Origin: Microlunatus endophyticus
GTDB taxonomy: Bacteria; Actinomycetota; Actinomycetes; Propionibacteriales; Propionibacteriaceae
Length of the DNA: 64,000 bases
Assembly: GCF_014646195.1 (NCBI RefSeq)
Contig: NZ_BMMZ01000001.1
Coordinates: forward strand, 124,001-188,000
Direction of reading: 5' to 3'
The notes beneath the pieces were generated by a model. The model worked only from the letters and a program-made list of their open reading frames with translations. It searched no databases and was not told where the DNA came from. This document shows, piece by piece, positions 53,399 to 61,577 of the stretch. The stretch's first letter is position 1; each line of letters begins with the position of its first letter. The translations under genes were made by a program, and so were the position numbers.

Positions 53399-53404
53399 TA
53401 AGGT
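53399..53404 (+). promoter_or_regulatory. -10 element TAAGGT for the acyltransferase-domain gene (leaderless)
   Basis: TAAGGT is followed by 6 nt (TCACTC) and the GTG at 53411. Confidence 0.55.
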
Positions 53405-53410
53405 TCACTC

Positions 53411-54322
53411 GTGGCCTTGACCCCTGTAGCCGATCGGCTGACGGCGATCGATGACGAGCACTTGACCCGGCTCGGCTTCCGAGCCGACGACCGACACGAC
53501 GCCCTGCTGACCATCCGCCGCGCGCTCGACGAGCCAACGGTGCTCGCCCGCGTCCAGTACATCGCCGATCAGCTGCTGGAGCAGCTCGGGATCTTCGACC
53601 GGCCGAAGGACCCGTTCGCGGTGCCGGAGGGCTTCGACGACCTCGACCCGGCTGTGCTCGACAAGGAATGGGGAGTCGGGGTGCTACCGCTGCTGGCGCT
53701 GGTGGCGACCGCCGACGACGTGGCCGGTTTCCACGCCGGTCGGGGGATCGACCCGGAGGTCTCGCGCCGGAGCCTGTCGGATCTCGGCCAGCAGGCCTGG
53801 GTGCACCGCCGGACGTTCTCCGGCTTCGGCCTGCACACCTATCCCTGGATGCGGATCTGCTGGTCGGGAGCGCTCTACTGGCTCGGCCGGCTGCAGTTCA
53901 ACCTGACCCGCTACCACGGTGACTGGGTGGTCTCCACCCACATCCCGGAGTCCGGTCCGCTGACGCCCGAGGCCTGCGCCGAGTCGTTCGGATGGGCCAG
54001 GACATTCTTCGCCGAGCACTTCCCCGACTACCCGACGACGGTGTTCCACTGCGGATCCTGGTTGCTGGACCCGCAGCTGACCGAAGTGCTCGCGCCGGAG
54101 TCGAACATGGTGAGATTCCAGCAGCTGTGGGAGCTCGACGACGAGCAGCGGGTCGGCGACCCGGACGCGCTGTTCTTCGTCTTCCGCCGTCGAGGCGAGG
54201 TCGACCTCGAGACGCTCCCGCAGGACACCTCCCTGCAACGGGCGATCGTGGCCAAGATCCGTGCCGGAGGCCACTGGCAGCTGCGCGAGGGTACGTTCGG
54301 TCAGGACCGCTTCGCCGGATGA
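53411..54322 (+). CDS. Acyltransferase domain-containing protein (NAT_N / GNAT_C type)
   Basis: A 303-residue protein that I match to the actinobacterial NAT_N plus GNAT_C acyltransferase family. A helical N-terminal half contains DPAVLDKEWGVGVLPLLAL; the GNAT-like C-terminal half contains THIPESGPLTPEACAESFGW and FHCGSWLLDPQL. No substrate is known. The GTG start is fixed by the TAAGGT element 6 nt upstream. Confidence 0.87.
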   Translation: MALTPVADRLTAIDDEHLTRLGFRADDRHDALLTIRRALDEPTVLARVQYIADQLLEQLGIFDRPKDPFAVPEGFDDLDPAVLDKEWGVGVLPLLALVATADDVAGFHAGRGIDPEVSRRSLSDLGQQAWVHRRTFSGFGLHTYPWMRICWSGALYWLGRLQFNLTRYHGDWVVSTHIPESGPLTPEACAESFGWARTFFAEHFPDYPTTVFHCGSWLLDPQLTEVLAPESNMVRFQQLWELDDEQRVGDPDALFFVFRRRGEVDLETLPQDTSLQRAIVAKIRAGGHWQLREGTFGQDRFAG

Positions 54323-54333
54323 CGGGTCTGTAG

Positions 54334-54906
54334 ATGACCGAGCTGTATCTGGTCCGGCACGGCGAGACCGAGTGGAGCAAGAGCGGTCAGCACACGTCGG
54401 TGACCGATCTACCGCTCACCGCGGCCGGCCGACGGCAGGCGGAATCGCTGAACGGCCGGCTGCGGCCGGAGGACTTCGCGCTGGTCCTGTCCAGCCCGCG
54501 GCAGCGGGCCATCGACACCGCCGAACTGGCGGGCTTCACCGGTGCTCATGCGCCCGAGCTCAGCGAGGACCTGATCGAGTGGGCCTACGGCGACTACGAG
54601 GGTCTGACCAGCGACCAGATCCACCAGCGCGATCCGGACTGGGACCTGTGGCGGGACGGCTGCCCCGGCGGCGAATCGCCGCAGCAGGTCGTCGACCGGC
54701 TGGAACGCTTCGAGAGCCGGGTCAAGGAGTCCGGTGCCGAGCGGGCGATCGCGTTCGCCCACGGGCATTCATTGCGGGCGCTCACCCTGTGCTGGCTGGA
54801 CCTGGACATTGGCCTGGGGGAGCAGTTCCCGCTGCAGACCGCGAGCGTGTCCGTGCTCGGCTGGGCCAAGGGCGAGCCGGCACTGATCCGCTGGAACGCC
54901 GTCTAG
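54334..54906 (+). CDS. Histidine phosphatase family protein
   Basis: A 190-residue phosphoglycerate-mutase-like phosphatase. The phosphohistidine motif is LVRHGETEW near residue 6, the partner Arg lies in SSPRQRAIDT, the acid is in DLIEWAYGDYEG, and the second His is in FAHGHSLRAL. The substrate may be a phosphosugar or nucleotide. It is 11 nt after the acyltransferase gene, likely one transcript. Confidence 0.93.
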   Translation: MTELYLVRHGETEWSKSGQHTSVTDLPLTAAGRRQAESLNGRLRPEDFALVLSSPRQRAIDTAELAGFTGAHAPELSEDLIEWAYGDYEGLTSDQIHQRDPDWDLWRDGCPGGESPQQVVDRLERFESRVKESGAERAIAFAHGHSLRALTLCWLDLDIGLGEQFPLQTASVSVLGWAKGEPALIRWNAV

Positions 54907-54909
54907 CGA

Positions 54910-56202
54910 TCAGGCCGACGGGTGGCTGCGGGGCAGGTCGGCCGCGGGCATCGCCAGTTCCGCCTCCAGCATCCGACGCTGGTGGCGCCGGGCCGGGATC
55001 AGCATCGCCGCCGCCAGGGCGGTGGCGAAGAACAGGATCCCCGCCAGCGGCAGTGCCGTGCCGTTGCTCAGCGCGCCGACCAGCGGCGTCGTGATGCCTC
55101 CCATCAGGAACTGCGCCGAGCCGAGCAGCGCCGAAGCGGTGCCGGCATTCTCGCCGTGACGGGACAGCGCGATCGCCGCAGCATTCGGCGAGGCGACGCC
55201 ACAGGCCGCCAGCAGCATCCAGATCGAGACGATGAAGCCGAACAGGCCCAGCCCGAGGACCGCGGTCGCGACCATGCCGAGTGCGGCCAGCACACCGACG
55301 ATCACCGCGCCGACCAGCACCCGCTCCGGAGAGAATCGGCGGGCGAACATCGGGTTGATCTGGGCGAAGACGATCAGGCCGACCGCGTTCACGGCGAAGA
55401 CGATGCCGAACGTGCTCGGGCTCAGCCCGTAGATCCCCTGGAGTACGAACGGTGATCCGCCGACGTAGGCGATCAGCGCGGCGAACATCAGGGCCGCCAC
55501 CGCGACCATGATCAGGTAGTTCCGGTCCCGGAAGAGCACCGCGTAGGCCTGCAGCCAACGCACCGGCTCGGCCGGGGTACGACGTACCGGCGGCAAGGTC
55601 TCCGGCAGCGCGACGATCGCCACCACCATGCTCAGGATGGCGAAACCCGCCAGCACGACGAAGATGCCCTGCCAGTCGGTCAGGGCCAGCAGGGCACTTC
55701 CGATACTGGGCGCCAGGATCGGCGAGACACCGGTGACCAGGACCAGCCGCGACAGCAGCTGAGCGGCCTTGATGCCCGCGAACAAGTCACGGACGATCGC
55801 CATCGCCACCACCGCGACGGCGGCGCCGGCCAGGCCCTGGACGGTCCGGGCGATGATCAACATCTGGATGCTCGGCGAGATCGCACAGAGCAGCGACATC
55901 AGCGCATGTCCCAGCAGGCCGATGATCAACGGCTTGCGCCGGCCCACCGAGTCCGACAGCGGCCCGATGATCAACTGGCCCAGACCGAGACCGAGCATCA
56001 GACCGGTCATGGTCAACTGCGCGCTGGCGTCGCTGGCGTGCAGCTCTCTCGACAGCGCCGGAAGGGCCGGCAGGTAGGTGTCGACGGTCAGCGGACCGAT
56101 CGCGGTCAGGACTCCCAGCAGGAGAACGAGGTAGACGAAGCGCTTCCCGACGTAGCGGTCGCCGGAAATGAGCGTGGTCGTGGGCGCAGCAGCGCTGGAC
56201 AT
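54910..56202 (-). CDS. Bcr/CflA family MFS drug-efflux transporter
   Basis: A 430-residue 12-span transporter. Typical Bcr/CflA motifs are TVDTYLPALPALSRELHAS after span 1, GPLSDSVGRRKPLI (the MFS loop 2-3 motif) and RTVQGLAGAAVAVVAMAIVR in span 4. It exports drugs or small metabolites by proton antiport; the substrate is not visible. I used ATG 56202. Confidence 0.92.
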   Translation of the reverse strand: MSSAAAPTTTLISGDRYVGKRFVYLVLLLGVLTAIGPLTVDTYLPALPALSRELHASDASAQLTMTGLMLGLGLGQLIIGPLSDSVGRRKPLIIGLLGHALMSLLCAISPSIQMLIIARTVQGLAGAAVAVVAMAIVRDLFAGIKAAQLLSRLVLVTGVSPILAPSIGSALLALTDWQGIFVVLAGFAILSMVVAIVALPETLPPVRRTPAEPVRWLQAYAVLFRDRNYLIMVAVAALMFAALIAYVGGSPFVLQGIYGLSPSTFGIVFAVNAVGLIVFAQINPMFARRFSPERVLVGAVIVGVLAALGMVATAVLGLGLFGFIVSIWMLLAACGVASPNAAAIALSRHGENAGTASALLGSAQFLMGGITTPLVGALSNGTALPLAGILFFATALAAAMLIPARRHQRRMLEAELAMPAADLPRSHPSA

Positions 56203-56427
56203 GGCGGTCCTAGAACAGAAGAACAGGGCGGGTCTGGGCCGGTCACGACACCGTGACCAAGAGTGGGGTGGGTCTACCGGCCTGGGTCGAAGACCGCTTC
56301 CGTGGCCAACCTGCGGATCCGCAGATTCATTCCCCGTCGTCGTCGCTGTTCCGGCATGATCATGATGCACCATCCGGCCCGCCAGGGTCGAGTTGGCGTC
56401 TCGATCTGCGACGTGTCGGCGACGGCG

Positions 56428-56433
56428 TAGTCT
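56428..56433 (+). promoter_or_regulatory. Candidate -10 (TAGTCT) for the zinc-ribbon gene
   Basis: TAGTCT lies 41 nt before the predicted start at 56475, which leaves a leader of about 35 nt carrying the ribosome site GGAGGG at 56462-56467. Confidence 0.4.
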
Positions 56434-56474
56434 CACCGGGAACAGTGCACATCTGAATCACGGAGGGCGGACTC

Positions 56475-57218
56475 ATCCAAGCCGATCACGCGACCCAGCT
56501 CCGGCTGCTCGACCTGCAGGCCGTCGACACCGCGATCGCCCAGCTGAAGCATCGCCGGGCGAATCTTCCCGAGCATGCCCAGCTGGCGAAACTGGCCGCC
56601 GAGCGCAGTGCCGCTGATGCGGATCTGGTCGCGGCCGAAACCCGGGTCTCTGACCTGGAACTGGCCCAGTCCCAGGCCGAGGCGGACCTGGAGCCGGTAC
56701 GCCAGCGGCGGGTGCGCAACCAGACCCGGGTGGACGACGGTTCGGTCGGTGATGCCAAGGCACTCGCCGGCCTGGTCGAGGAGATCCAGCACCTAGATCG
56801 GCGGATCAGCGATCTGGAGGACGCCGAACTGGAGGTGATGGAGCAGTTGGAGGCCGCCACCGCCGAGCGGGATGATCTTGCTGCCCGCAGAGCCGAGTTG
56901 GACGGCCGGATTGCCGAGGTGACGTCCCGCCGCAACGAGCAGGTGGCCGCCGTCGACGCCGATCTGGCGACCCAGGCCGGCTACCGCGAGGCGATCGCGG
57001 CTGATCTTCCGGCCCCGCTGATCGCCGCTTACGACCGGCTGCGTGCCGGTCACGGGGGAGTCGGCGCTGCCGAATTGCGCAACCGCCGCTGCACCGGCTG
57101 CCAGCTGGAGATCAACGCCGCCGATCTGCGGACCTACGCCTCAGCGGCGGAGAACGAGGTGCTGCGCTGCGAGGAGTGCGGCCGGATCCTGGTCCGAACG
57201 ATCAACTCGGGCCTGTGA
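56475..57218 (+). CDS. C4-type zinc-ribbon, coiled-coil protein (CT398-like) with a likely AUC start
   Basis: A 247-residue protein. A long coiled coil (about residues 5-190) is followed by a C4 zinc ribbon with CTGC and CEEC pairs. Actinobacterial relatives begin (A/V)(Q/K)AD..QLRLLDLQ, which here reads IQADHATQLRLLDLQAVDT from codon 56475. No ATG, GTG or TTG occurs in frame between the stop at 56454 and a GTG at 56712, and that GTG would remove a third of the coiled coil. GGAGGG sits 7 nt before the ATC. The plausible start is therefore AUC, or the base is an error. Function is poorly known. Confidence 0.85.
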   Translation: MQADHATQLRLLDLQAVDTAIAQLKHRRANLPEHAQLAKLAAERSAADADLVAAETRVSDLELAQSQAEADLEPVRQRRVRNQTRVDDGSVGDAKALAGLVEEIQHLDRRISDLEDAELEVMEQLEAATAERDDLAARRAELDGRIAEVTSRRNEQVAAVDADLATQAGYREAIAADLPAPLIAAYDRLRAGHGGVGAAELRNRRCTGCQLEINAADLRTYASAAENEVLRCEECGRILVRTINSGL

Positions 57219-57231
57219 CCGCGCCGGTGGC

Positions 57232-57528
57232 TCAGAGCGTGACGAAGTCGTACTCCTGGAAGTCGGCCACCTCGGTCTCCCAGCGGTCGGCCACGAAGCC
57301 GAGATGGGACGGATGGCTGTTGTAGCCGTCGTACGCGTCCTGGTCGGCGAAGATCATCGAGAACTGGAGGGTCAGATCGCTCTTCGGACTGACTTGGCGG
57401 TTGACCGTGAATCCCCCGACACCGGGGATCCCGCTCAGAATGCTGCGGGCGTCGGCGAGGAACGCTTGCTCCTCGGCAGAGCTGGCCGGGTGGCTGAGGC
57501 GGAAGACGACGGTGTGCTGGATCGACAT
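57232..57528 (-). CDS. Dabb-family (stress-responsive A/B barrel) protein
   Basis: A 98-residue alpha/beta-barrel protein. IQHTVVFRLSHPASSAEEQA at the start and HLGFVADRWETEVADFQEYD at the end are typical of Dabb domains, which dimerise. Function unknown. GATACT lies 6 nt before the ATG on the minus strand. It converges on the zinc-ribbon gene. Confidence 0.88.
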   Translation of the reverse strand: MSIQHTVVFRLSHPASSAEEQAFLADARSILSGIPGVGGFTVNRQVSPKSDLTLQFSMIFADQDAYDGYNSHPSHLGFVADRWETEVADFQEYDFVTL

Positions 57529-57550
57529 GGCAGGAGTATCGCAGTACGGC

Positions 57551-57556
57551 TAGGAT
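57551..57556 (+). promoter_or_regulatory. -10 element TAGGAT for rnpB
   Basis: TAGGAT ends 7 nt before the predicted 5' end of RNase P RNA (about 57563). Confidence 0.55.
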
Positions 57557-57562
57557 GGCCCG

Positions 57563-57972
57563 CTGGGTGAGTCGGCCAGGCGGTCGCGGTACCGGGAGAC
57601 CGGTATCGAGGAAAGTCCGGACTCCACAGAGCAGGGTGGTGGGTAACGCCCACCCGGGGTGACCCGCGGGACAGTGCCACAGAAAGCAAACCGCCCAGGT
57701 GTGCCGAGCAGAGGGGCTCGCCTGGGTAAGGGTGAAACGGTGGTGTAAGAGACCACCAGCGCTCCAGGTGACTGGAGCGGCTCGGTAAACCCCACCCGGA
57801 GCAAGATCAAGAAGGGAACGCCTGCGTTCCCGCGGGAACTGTTCGAGGGCTGCTCGTCCGAGGTTCCCGGGTAGATCGCTTCAGGCCGTCGGCAACGACG
57901 GTCGCAGATAGATGATCGCCGCCCGGCGTTCGCGCCGGGCACAGGATCCGGCTTATCGGCCGGCTCACCTCC
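57563..57972 (+). ncRNA. rnpB: RNase P RNA, bacterial type A
   Basis: This is the catalytic RNA that trims tRNA 5' leaders. Conserved strings occur in order: GAGGAAAGTCCGGACTCC (CR-I), ACAGTGCCACAGAAAGC, AGGGTGAAACGGTGG, and near the 3' end ACAGGATCCGGCTTA. The terminal P1 helix forms from GGTGAGTCGGCC (about 57566-57577) and GGCCGGCTCACC near 57968. The ends are estimated within several nt. It reads toward cspA on the other strand, with a shared terminator between. Confidence 0.95.
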
Positions 57973-57984
57973 TCCGATACACCG

Positions 57985-58019
57985 GAACGGCCCCACCCGC
58001 TGTGCGGATGGGGCCGTTC
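57985..58019. terminator. Hairpin between rnpB and cspA
   Basis: Arms 57985-58000 and 58004-58019 pair over 16 bp with one G-T mismatch and a 3-nt loop. Placed between convergent genes, it probably terminates both. Confidence 0.7.
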
Positions 58020-58042
58020 GGTTCGGTCGCGTACGACCTGGG

Positions 58043-58246
58043 TCAGAGCGGGCGGATGTTCGAGGCCTGCGGGCCCTTCTGGCCCTGGGTGATCTCGAAT
58101 TCGACCTGCTGGTTCTCGTCCAACGAGCGGAAGCCGTTGCCGGCGATCTCGGAGAAGTGAGCGAAGACATCCTTGCTGCCGTCGTCGGGGGTGATGAAGC
58201 CGTAACCCTTCTCAGAGTTGAACCACTTCACGGTGCCTTGGGCCAT
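58043..58246 (-). CDS. cspA: Cold-shock protein
   Basis: A 67-residue OB-fold RNA chaperone. KGYGFI (RNP1) and VFAHFSEI (RNP2) bind nucleic acid. AAAGGAA precedes the ATG. The 5' leader contains a perfect 8-bp hairpin, GGTGTCCG-GGAT-CGGACACC (58268-58287), just upstream of the ribosome site. It could control translation with temperature. Confidence 0.97.
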   Translation of the reverse strand: MAQGTVKWFNSEKGYGFITPDDGSKDVFAHFSEIAGNGFRSLDENQQVEFEITQGQKGPQASNIRPL

Positions 58247-58267
58247 GCTGTATTCCTTTAGATATGT

Positions 58268-58287
58268 GGTGTCCGGGATCGGACACC
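58268..58287 (-). promoter_or_regulatory. Hairpin in the cspA 5' leader
   Basis: A perfect 8-bp stem with a GGAT/ATCC loop begins about 21 nt before the cspA ATG. Structured leaders are common on cold-shock mRNAs. Confidence 0.45.
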
Positions 58288-58319
58288 GGTCGGTAACGCC
58301 GTGCCGGCGTCATACATGA

Positions 58320-58341
58320 TCATCGGCGGGTTCGCCGATGA
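58320..58341 (-). terminator. Hairpin downstream of the desaturase gene
   Basis: A perfect 9-bp stem (58320-58328 with 58333-58341) and 4-nt loop lie 7-28 nt after the desaturase stop. There is no long U-tract. Confidence 0.6.
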
Positions 58342-58347
58342 CCAAAT

Positions 58348-59439
58348 CTATTCTCGCCCCAGTCGTGCGGCGACGGGACAGGCGAACGGGTCCCGGGCCG
58401 AGAGCCCGACCTCGTTCAGATAGTTGATCACGGTGCGGTACGAGCTGAGCAGTGATGCCTCGGTGTATGGCACGCCGTACCGAGCACAGTGATCGCGGAC
58501 CAGCCGCCGGGTCTCGGCCAGGTGCGGCCGTGCCATCGACGGGAAGAGATGATGCTCGACCTGGTAGTTCAGACCGCCCATCAACACCGTCGGCCAGATC
58601 CGTCCGCGGATGTTGCGTGAGGTGCGGACCTGCCGGGTGAGGAAGTCCACCTTGACGTCGGCCGGGACGATCGCCATGCCCTTGTGGTTGACGGCGAACG
58701 AGGAGCCCATGTAGAGACCGAAGATAGCCATCTGCACGCCGACGAAGGCGAAGGCCATACCCAGCGGCAGCACCCAGAAGACGGCGGCCAGATAGAGCGC
58801 GAACCGGCCGAGGATCAATCCGAGCTCGATCACCCGCTCCTTGTTCGGTCGCACGGTGACCAGCGAGCGGACCGACGCCAAGTGCAGGTTGAGCCCTTCC
58901 AGCAACAGCATCGGAAAGAACAGGTAGCCCTGCTTCGTCGCCATCGCCGCCCGGAACCCCTTACGGGTACGAGCCTCCTCGGTGTAGAAACTGATCATCG
59001 GCTCTTCGATGTCAGGATCCTTACCGATCCGGTTGGGGTTGGCGTGATGCCGGGAGTGCTTGTTCATCCACCACGAGTAGCTCATCCCGACCACACCGTT
59101 GCCGAGCACTTTGCCGGCAAGATCATTCGCGGGACCTGAGGTGAAGATCTGCCGATGGGCTGCCTCGTGGGACAGGAAGGCGAATTGGGTGAAGATCACG
59201 CCGAGGGCGCCGGCGATCAACAGTTGCAGCCAGGTGTGTCCGAGCAGGACGAAACCGGCCACGGCGCCGCCGAGGGCCAGGATGAGCCCGGCGAACAGCA
59301 GGCTGTAGAAGGTGGGCGCCCGCCGGAGCAGTCCGCGTTCGCGGATCTGCTTGGAGAGCTGGGTGTAGGAGTTCGTCTCGGCCTGGCCCGCGAGCCTTCG
59401 CGCGGCCCGGGCAGCGCCGGATACGTCAAGAACCGTCAT
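58348..59439 (-). CDS. Membrane fatty acid desaturase
   Basis: A 363-residue di-iron desaturase that introduces a double bond into acyl chains. The three His boxes are HEAAH (91-95), HSRHH (128-132) and QVEHH (293-297); the Q in the third box is typical of front-end/linoleoyl-CoA-type desaturases, although no cytochrome b5 domain is present. Four membrane spans surround them. The gene neighbours cspA, and desaturases and cold-shock proteins both serve cold adaptation, but joint regulation is not shown. Confidence 0.92.
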   Translation of the reverse strand: MTVLDVSGAARAARRLAGQAETNSYTQLSKQIRERGLLRRAPTFYSLLFAGLILALGGAVAGFVLLGHTWLQLLIAGALGVIFTQFAFLSHEAAHRQIFTSGPANDLAGKVLGNGVVGMSYSWWMNKHSRHHANPNRIGKDPDIEEPMISFYTEEARTRKGFRAAMATKQGYLFFPMLLLEGLNLHLASVRSLVTVRPNKERVIELGLILGRFALYLAAVFWVLPLGMAFAFVGVQMAIFGLYMGSSFAVNHKGMAIVPADVKVDFLTRQVRTSRNIRGRIWPTVLMGGLNYQVEHHLFPSMARPHLAETRRLVRDHCARYGVPYTEASLLSSYRTVINYLNEVGLSARDPFACPVAARLGRE

Positions 59440-59554
59440 AGGAGCACCTCGCCGTCACGTGCAGTGACCGCATTCCCAGGCGCTGATCGACAGAACCTTG
59501 TAGTTGAAGGAAGCGTAGCCGGTCGCAGGCCCGCGGGACAAACATCGCGGGCGG

Positions 59555-60418
59555 CTATTCAGTCAGTGTCAGGATCTCCGCGCCGTCGTGGGTGACCACG
59601 ATCGTGTGTTCGAACTGAGCGCAGCGGGAACCGTCGGCCGTGACCACCGTCCAGCCGTCGTCCCACTGCCGCCAGGCGTACCCGCCGGTGGTGATCATCG
59701 GCTCGACCGTGAAGGTCATTCCGGGCTCGATCACGGTGTCGTATATCGGCTCGTCGTAGTGCGGGATCACCAGGCCGGAATGGAAGGTCGAGTGCACCCC
59801 GTGCCCGGTGTAGTCGCGGACCGAGCTGTAACCGAAGCGCGCTGCGTACTTCTCGATGACCCGGCCGATGACGTTGACCTGGCGGCCCGGCTTGACCGCC
59901 TTGATGCCCCGCATCATCGCCTCGTGGGTGACCTCGGTCAGCCGGCGGGCCTCGTCGTCGACGTCGCCGCAGAAATAGGTCGCGCAGTTGTCGCCATGCA
60001 CGCCGCCGATGTAGGCGGTCAGGTCGATCTTGACCAGGTCTCCGTCCCCGAGCGGCCGGCCATCGGGGATCCCGTGACAGATCACCTCATTGACCGAGGT
60101 GCACAGCGACTTGGGGAAGCCGCGATAGCCCAGGGTCGACGGGTAGGCATGGTGATCGAGAAGGAACTCGTGCCCGACCCGGTCGATCTCGTCGGTGCTG
60201 ACGCCGGGGGCGATCGCCTCCGAGGCCGCCTGCATCGCCTGGGCCGCGATCCGGCCGGCGATTCGCATCTTCTCGATCGTCTCGGCACTTTGGACATGGG
60301 ATCCGGTGTATGGCGCCGGGCCGTCCTTGTCGACGTACTCCGGTCGCGGGATGGCAGCCGGGACGGCTCGCCGGGATGAGATCGGGTACGGCTTGATCGG
60401 TGACGCGACGGGTTCCAC
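59555..60418 (-). CDS. map: Type I methionine aminopeptidase
   Basis: A 287-residue enzyme that removes the initiator methionine. Metal ligands lie in [20 protein letters not shown] (two Asp), [10 protein letters not shown] (His), TVEPMI (Glu) and AQFEHTIVV (Glu). The N-terminal extension (about 40 residues, Pro-rich) is usual in one actinobacterial MAP form. The GTG start at 60418 is placed by TAGGAT 7 nt upstream. Confidence 0.95.
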   Translation of the reverse strand: MEPVASPIKPYPISSRRAVPAAIPRPEYVDKDGPAPYTGSHVQSAETIEKMRIAGRIAAQAMQAASEAIAPGVSTDEIDRVGHEFLLDHHAYPSTLGYRGFPKSLCTSVNEVICHGIPDGRPLGDGDLVKIDLTAYIGGVHGDNCATYFCGDVDDEARRLTEVTHEAMMRGIKAVKPGRQVNVIGRVIEKYAARFGYSSVRDYTGHGVHSTFHSGLVIPHYDEPIYDTVIEPGMTFTVEPMITTGGYAWRQWDDGWTVVTADGSRCAQFEHTIVVTHDGAEILTLTE

Positions 60419-60425
60419 ACAGGCG

Positions 60426-60444
60426 ATCCTATGCGCGCTAGTCT
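60426..60444. promoter_or_regulatory. Divergent leaderless promoter pair map / 72-aa protein
   Basis: TAGGAT on the minus strand (60431-60426) lies 7 nt before the map GTG. TAGTCT on the plus strand (60439-60444) lies 8 nt before the ATG at 60453. The start codons are 34 bp apart. Confidence 0.55.
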
Positions 60445-60452
60445 CCTGAGCT

Positions 60453-60671
60453 ATGGCCGACGAAGAGGGCAAAGAAGAGGGCAGCGAAGAGGGCAAGTGG
60501 TACTACTGCCTGGACCACAAGACGGTCGAGGACGCCGGAGGCTGTCGTTCGCTCAACCGCTTCGGCCCGTATCCGACCCGCCAGGCGGCCGAGAACGCCC
60601 TGCAGACCGTCGCCGACCGCAATGAGAAGTGGGACGAAGAGGACCGCAAGTGGAACGAGCCCGAGCAGTAG
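60453..60671 (+). CDS. Conserved small actinobacterial protein (72 aa)
   Basis: A 72-residue acidic protein. After an acidic repeat ([12 protein letters not shown]) comes a compact domain with [17 protein letters not shown] and [18 protein letters not shown]. The form W-Y-C-L-x-H-x-x-V-E ... GPYPT-x-x-x-A is widespread next to map in actinobacteria as a hypothetical protein. The two Cys may bind metal. Function unknown. Confidence 0.85.
   Translation: MADEEGKEEGSEEGKWYYCLDHKTVEDAGGCRSLNRFGPYPTRQAAENALQTVADRNEKWDEEDRKWNEPEQ
60462..60497 (+). repeat. Three 12-bp tandem units at the 5' end of the 72-aa gene
   Basis: GAAGAGGGC plus AAA, AGC or AAG repeats three times (60462-60473, 60474-60485, 60486-60497), in frame. 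Confidence 0.75.
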
Positions 60672-60688
60672 TCACTTCGAAGTAGCAG

Positions 60689-60982
60689 TCAGTCCTGGTC
60701 CGAGGCACCGCAGCGCGGGCAGACGACCCACTGCTGCGATCCTGCGGCAAAGGATCTGTCGGCGAAGGTCACCGGCACGATGCCGCGTCCGGCGCAGCGC
60801 GGACAGGACCGCTCCCGGTCCCAGCCGAGCGAATGCATCGCCCGCCGGGGCGTGAGTACAGCGGATAGCCCGGGCGCTGCCGGCCGGGACGGTCGGCGGA
60901 GATAAAAGAACATGATCATCCCGCGTAGCTGATGCGGGCTCCTCATCGTCCAGTGCAGCACCGCCGTCTGTGCAACCGACAT
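60689..60982 (-). CDS. Small zinc-ribbon hypothetical protein (97 aa)
   Basis: A 97-residue frame whose C-terminal half carries two Cys pairs, CPRCAGRG and VCPRCGA, about 25 residues apart, as in a rubredoxin-like or DnaJ-like zinc ribbon. The N-terminal half has no clear features. The true start may be an internal ATG (60919 or 60838). No ribosome site decides it. It fills the gap between the 72-aa gene and fur. Confidence 0.5.
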   Translation of the reverse strand: MSVAQTAVLHWTMRSPHQLRGMIMFFYLRRPSRPAAPGLSAVLTPRRAMHSLGWDRERSCPRCAGRGIVPVTFADRSFAAGSQQWVVCPRCGASDQD

Positions 60983-61023
60983 CGCGGGCCCAAGAGGCTG
61001 CTAAGAAAGCGCTCGAAGGTTTC

Positions 61024-61052
61024 TTGAATCGTTCCAGAAACAGTGATTCAAT
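61024..61052. promoter_or_regulatory. fur promoter and operator: inverted repeat TTGAATC / GATTCAA
   Basis: TTGAATC (61024-61030) and GATTCAA (61045-61051) are perfect inverted copies 14 bp apart. They coincide with a -35 (TTGAAT) and -10 (TTCAAT) 17 bp apart, and the -10 ends 6 nt before the ATG at 61059. The arrangement fits self-repression by the Fur protein. Confidence 0.6.
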
Positions 61053-61058
61053 CGGGTT

Positions 61059-61538
61059 ATGGGGACGATGACCAGCACAATCGCGGCAGCTGCGACCGGG
61101 CCCGACTGGCGTGAACGGCTCCGCTCCGCGGGCCTGCGCGTCACCCAGCCGCGGCTGGCGGTGTTGGAGACGGTCCGGGAGAGTTCCCACCTCGCGGCAG
61201 ACCAGGTCTGCGACCGGGTCCGGGAACGGATCGGGACTGTCTCCACCCAGGCCGTGTACGACGCGCTCAATACGCTGACCGACCATCAGATCCTGCGCAG
61301 GATCGAGCCGGCCGGCTCGGCCATGCTGTTCGAGATCAACGCCGGCGACAATCACCACCACATCGTCTGCCGACAGTGCGGGGCGGTCGCCGATGTCGAC
61401 TGCGCAGTGGGGACCATGCCCTGCGCCGTGCCGCAGCAAACGCACGGATTCGTCGTAGAGGAGGCCGAGGTGACCTACTGGGGCTTGTGTCCTGACTGTG
61501 CGTCGGACCCCCAACGGCGTAGCGTGGAAGCAACGTGA
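61059..61538 (+). CDS. Fur family metal-dependent transcriptional regulator
   Basis: A 159-residue regulator. The winged helix (about 16-85) includes RVTQPRLAVLETVRESS and VSTQAVYDALNTL; the metal domain has HHHIVCRQCG (Cys104, Cys107) and a C-terminal LCPDC pair (Cys144, Cys147) for structural zinc. It is of the FurA/CatR type often placed before katG, but no catalase follows here; a terminator does. It could respond to iron, peroxide or zinc. Confidence 0.92.
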   Translation: MGTMTSTIAAAATGPDWRERLRSAGLRVTQPRLAVLETVRESSHLAADQVCDRVRERIGTVSTQAVYDALNTLTDHQILRRIEPAGSAMLFEINAGDNHHHIVCRQCGAVADVDCAVGTMPCAVPQQTHGFVVEEAEVTYWGLCPDCASDPQRRSVEAT

Positions 61539-61577
61539 CTTTGACGAGCCAGGGGTCTGGTCCCTACCCTGAACCGC

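Noticed and set aside
57550..58170. 206-codon minus-strand frame over rnpB
   Set aside because: The region carries all conserved RNase P RNA strings; the frame is incidental.
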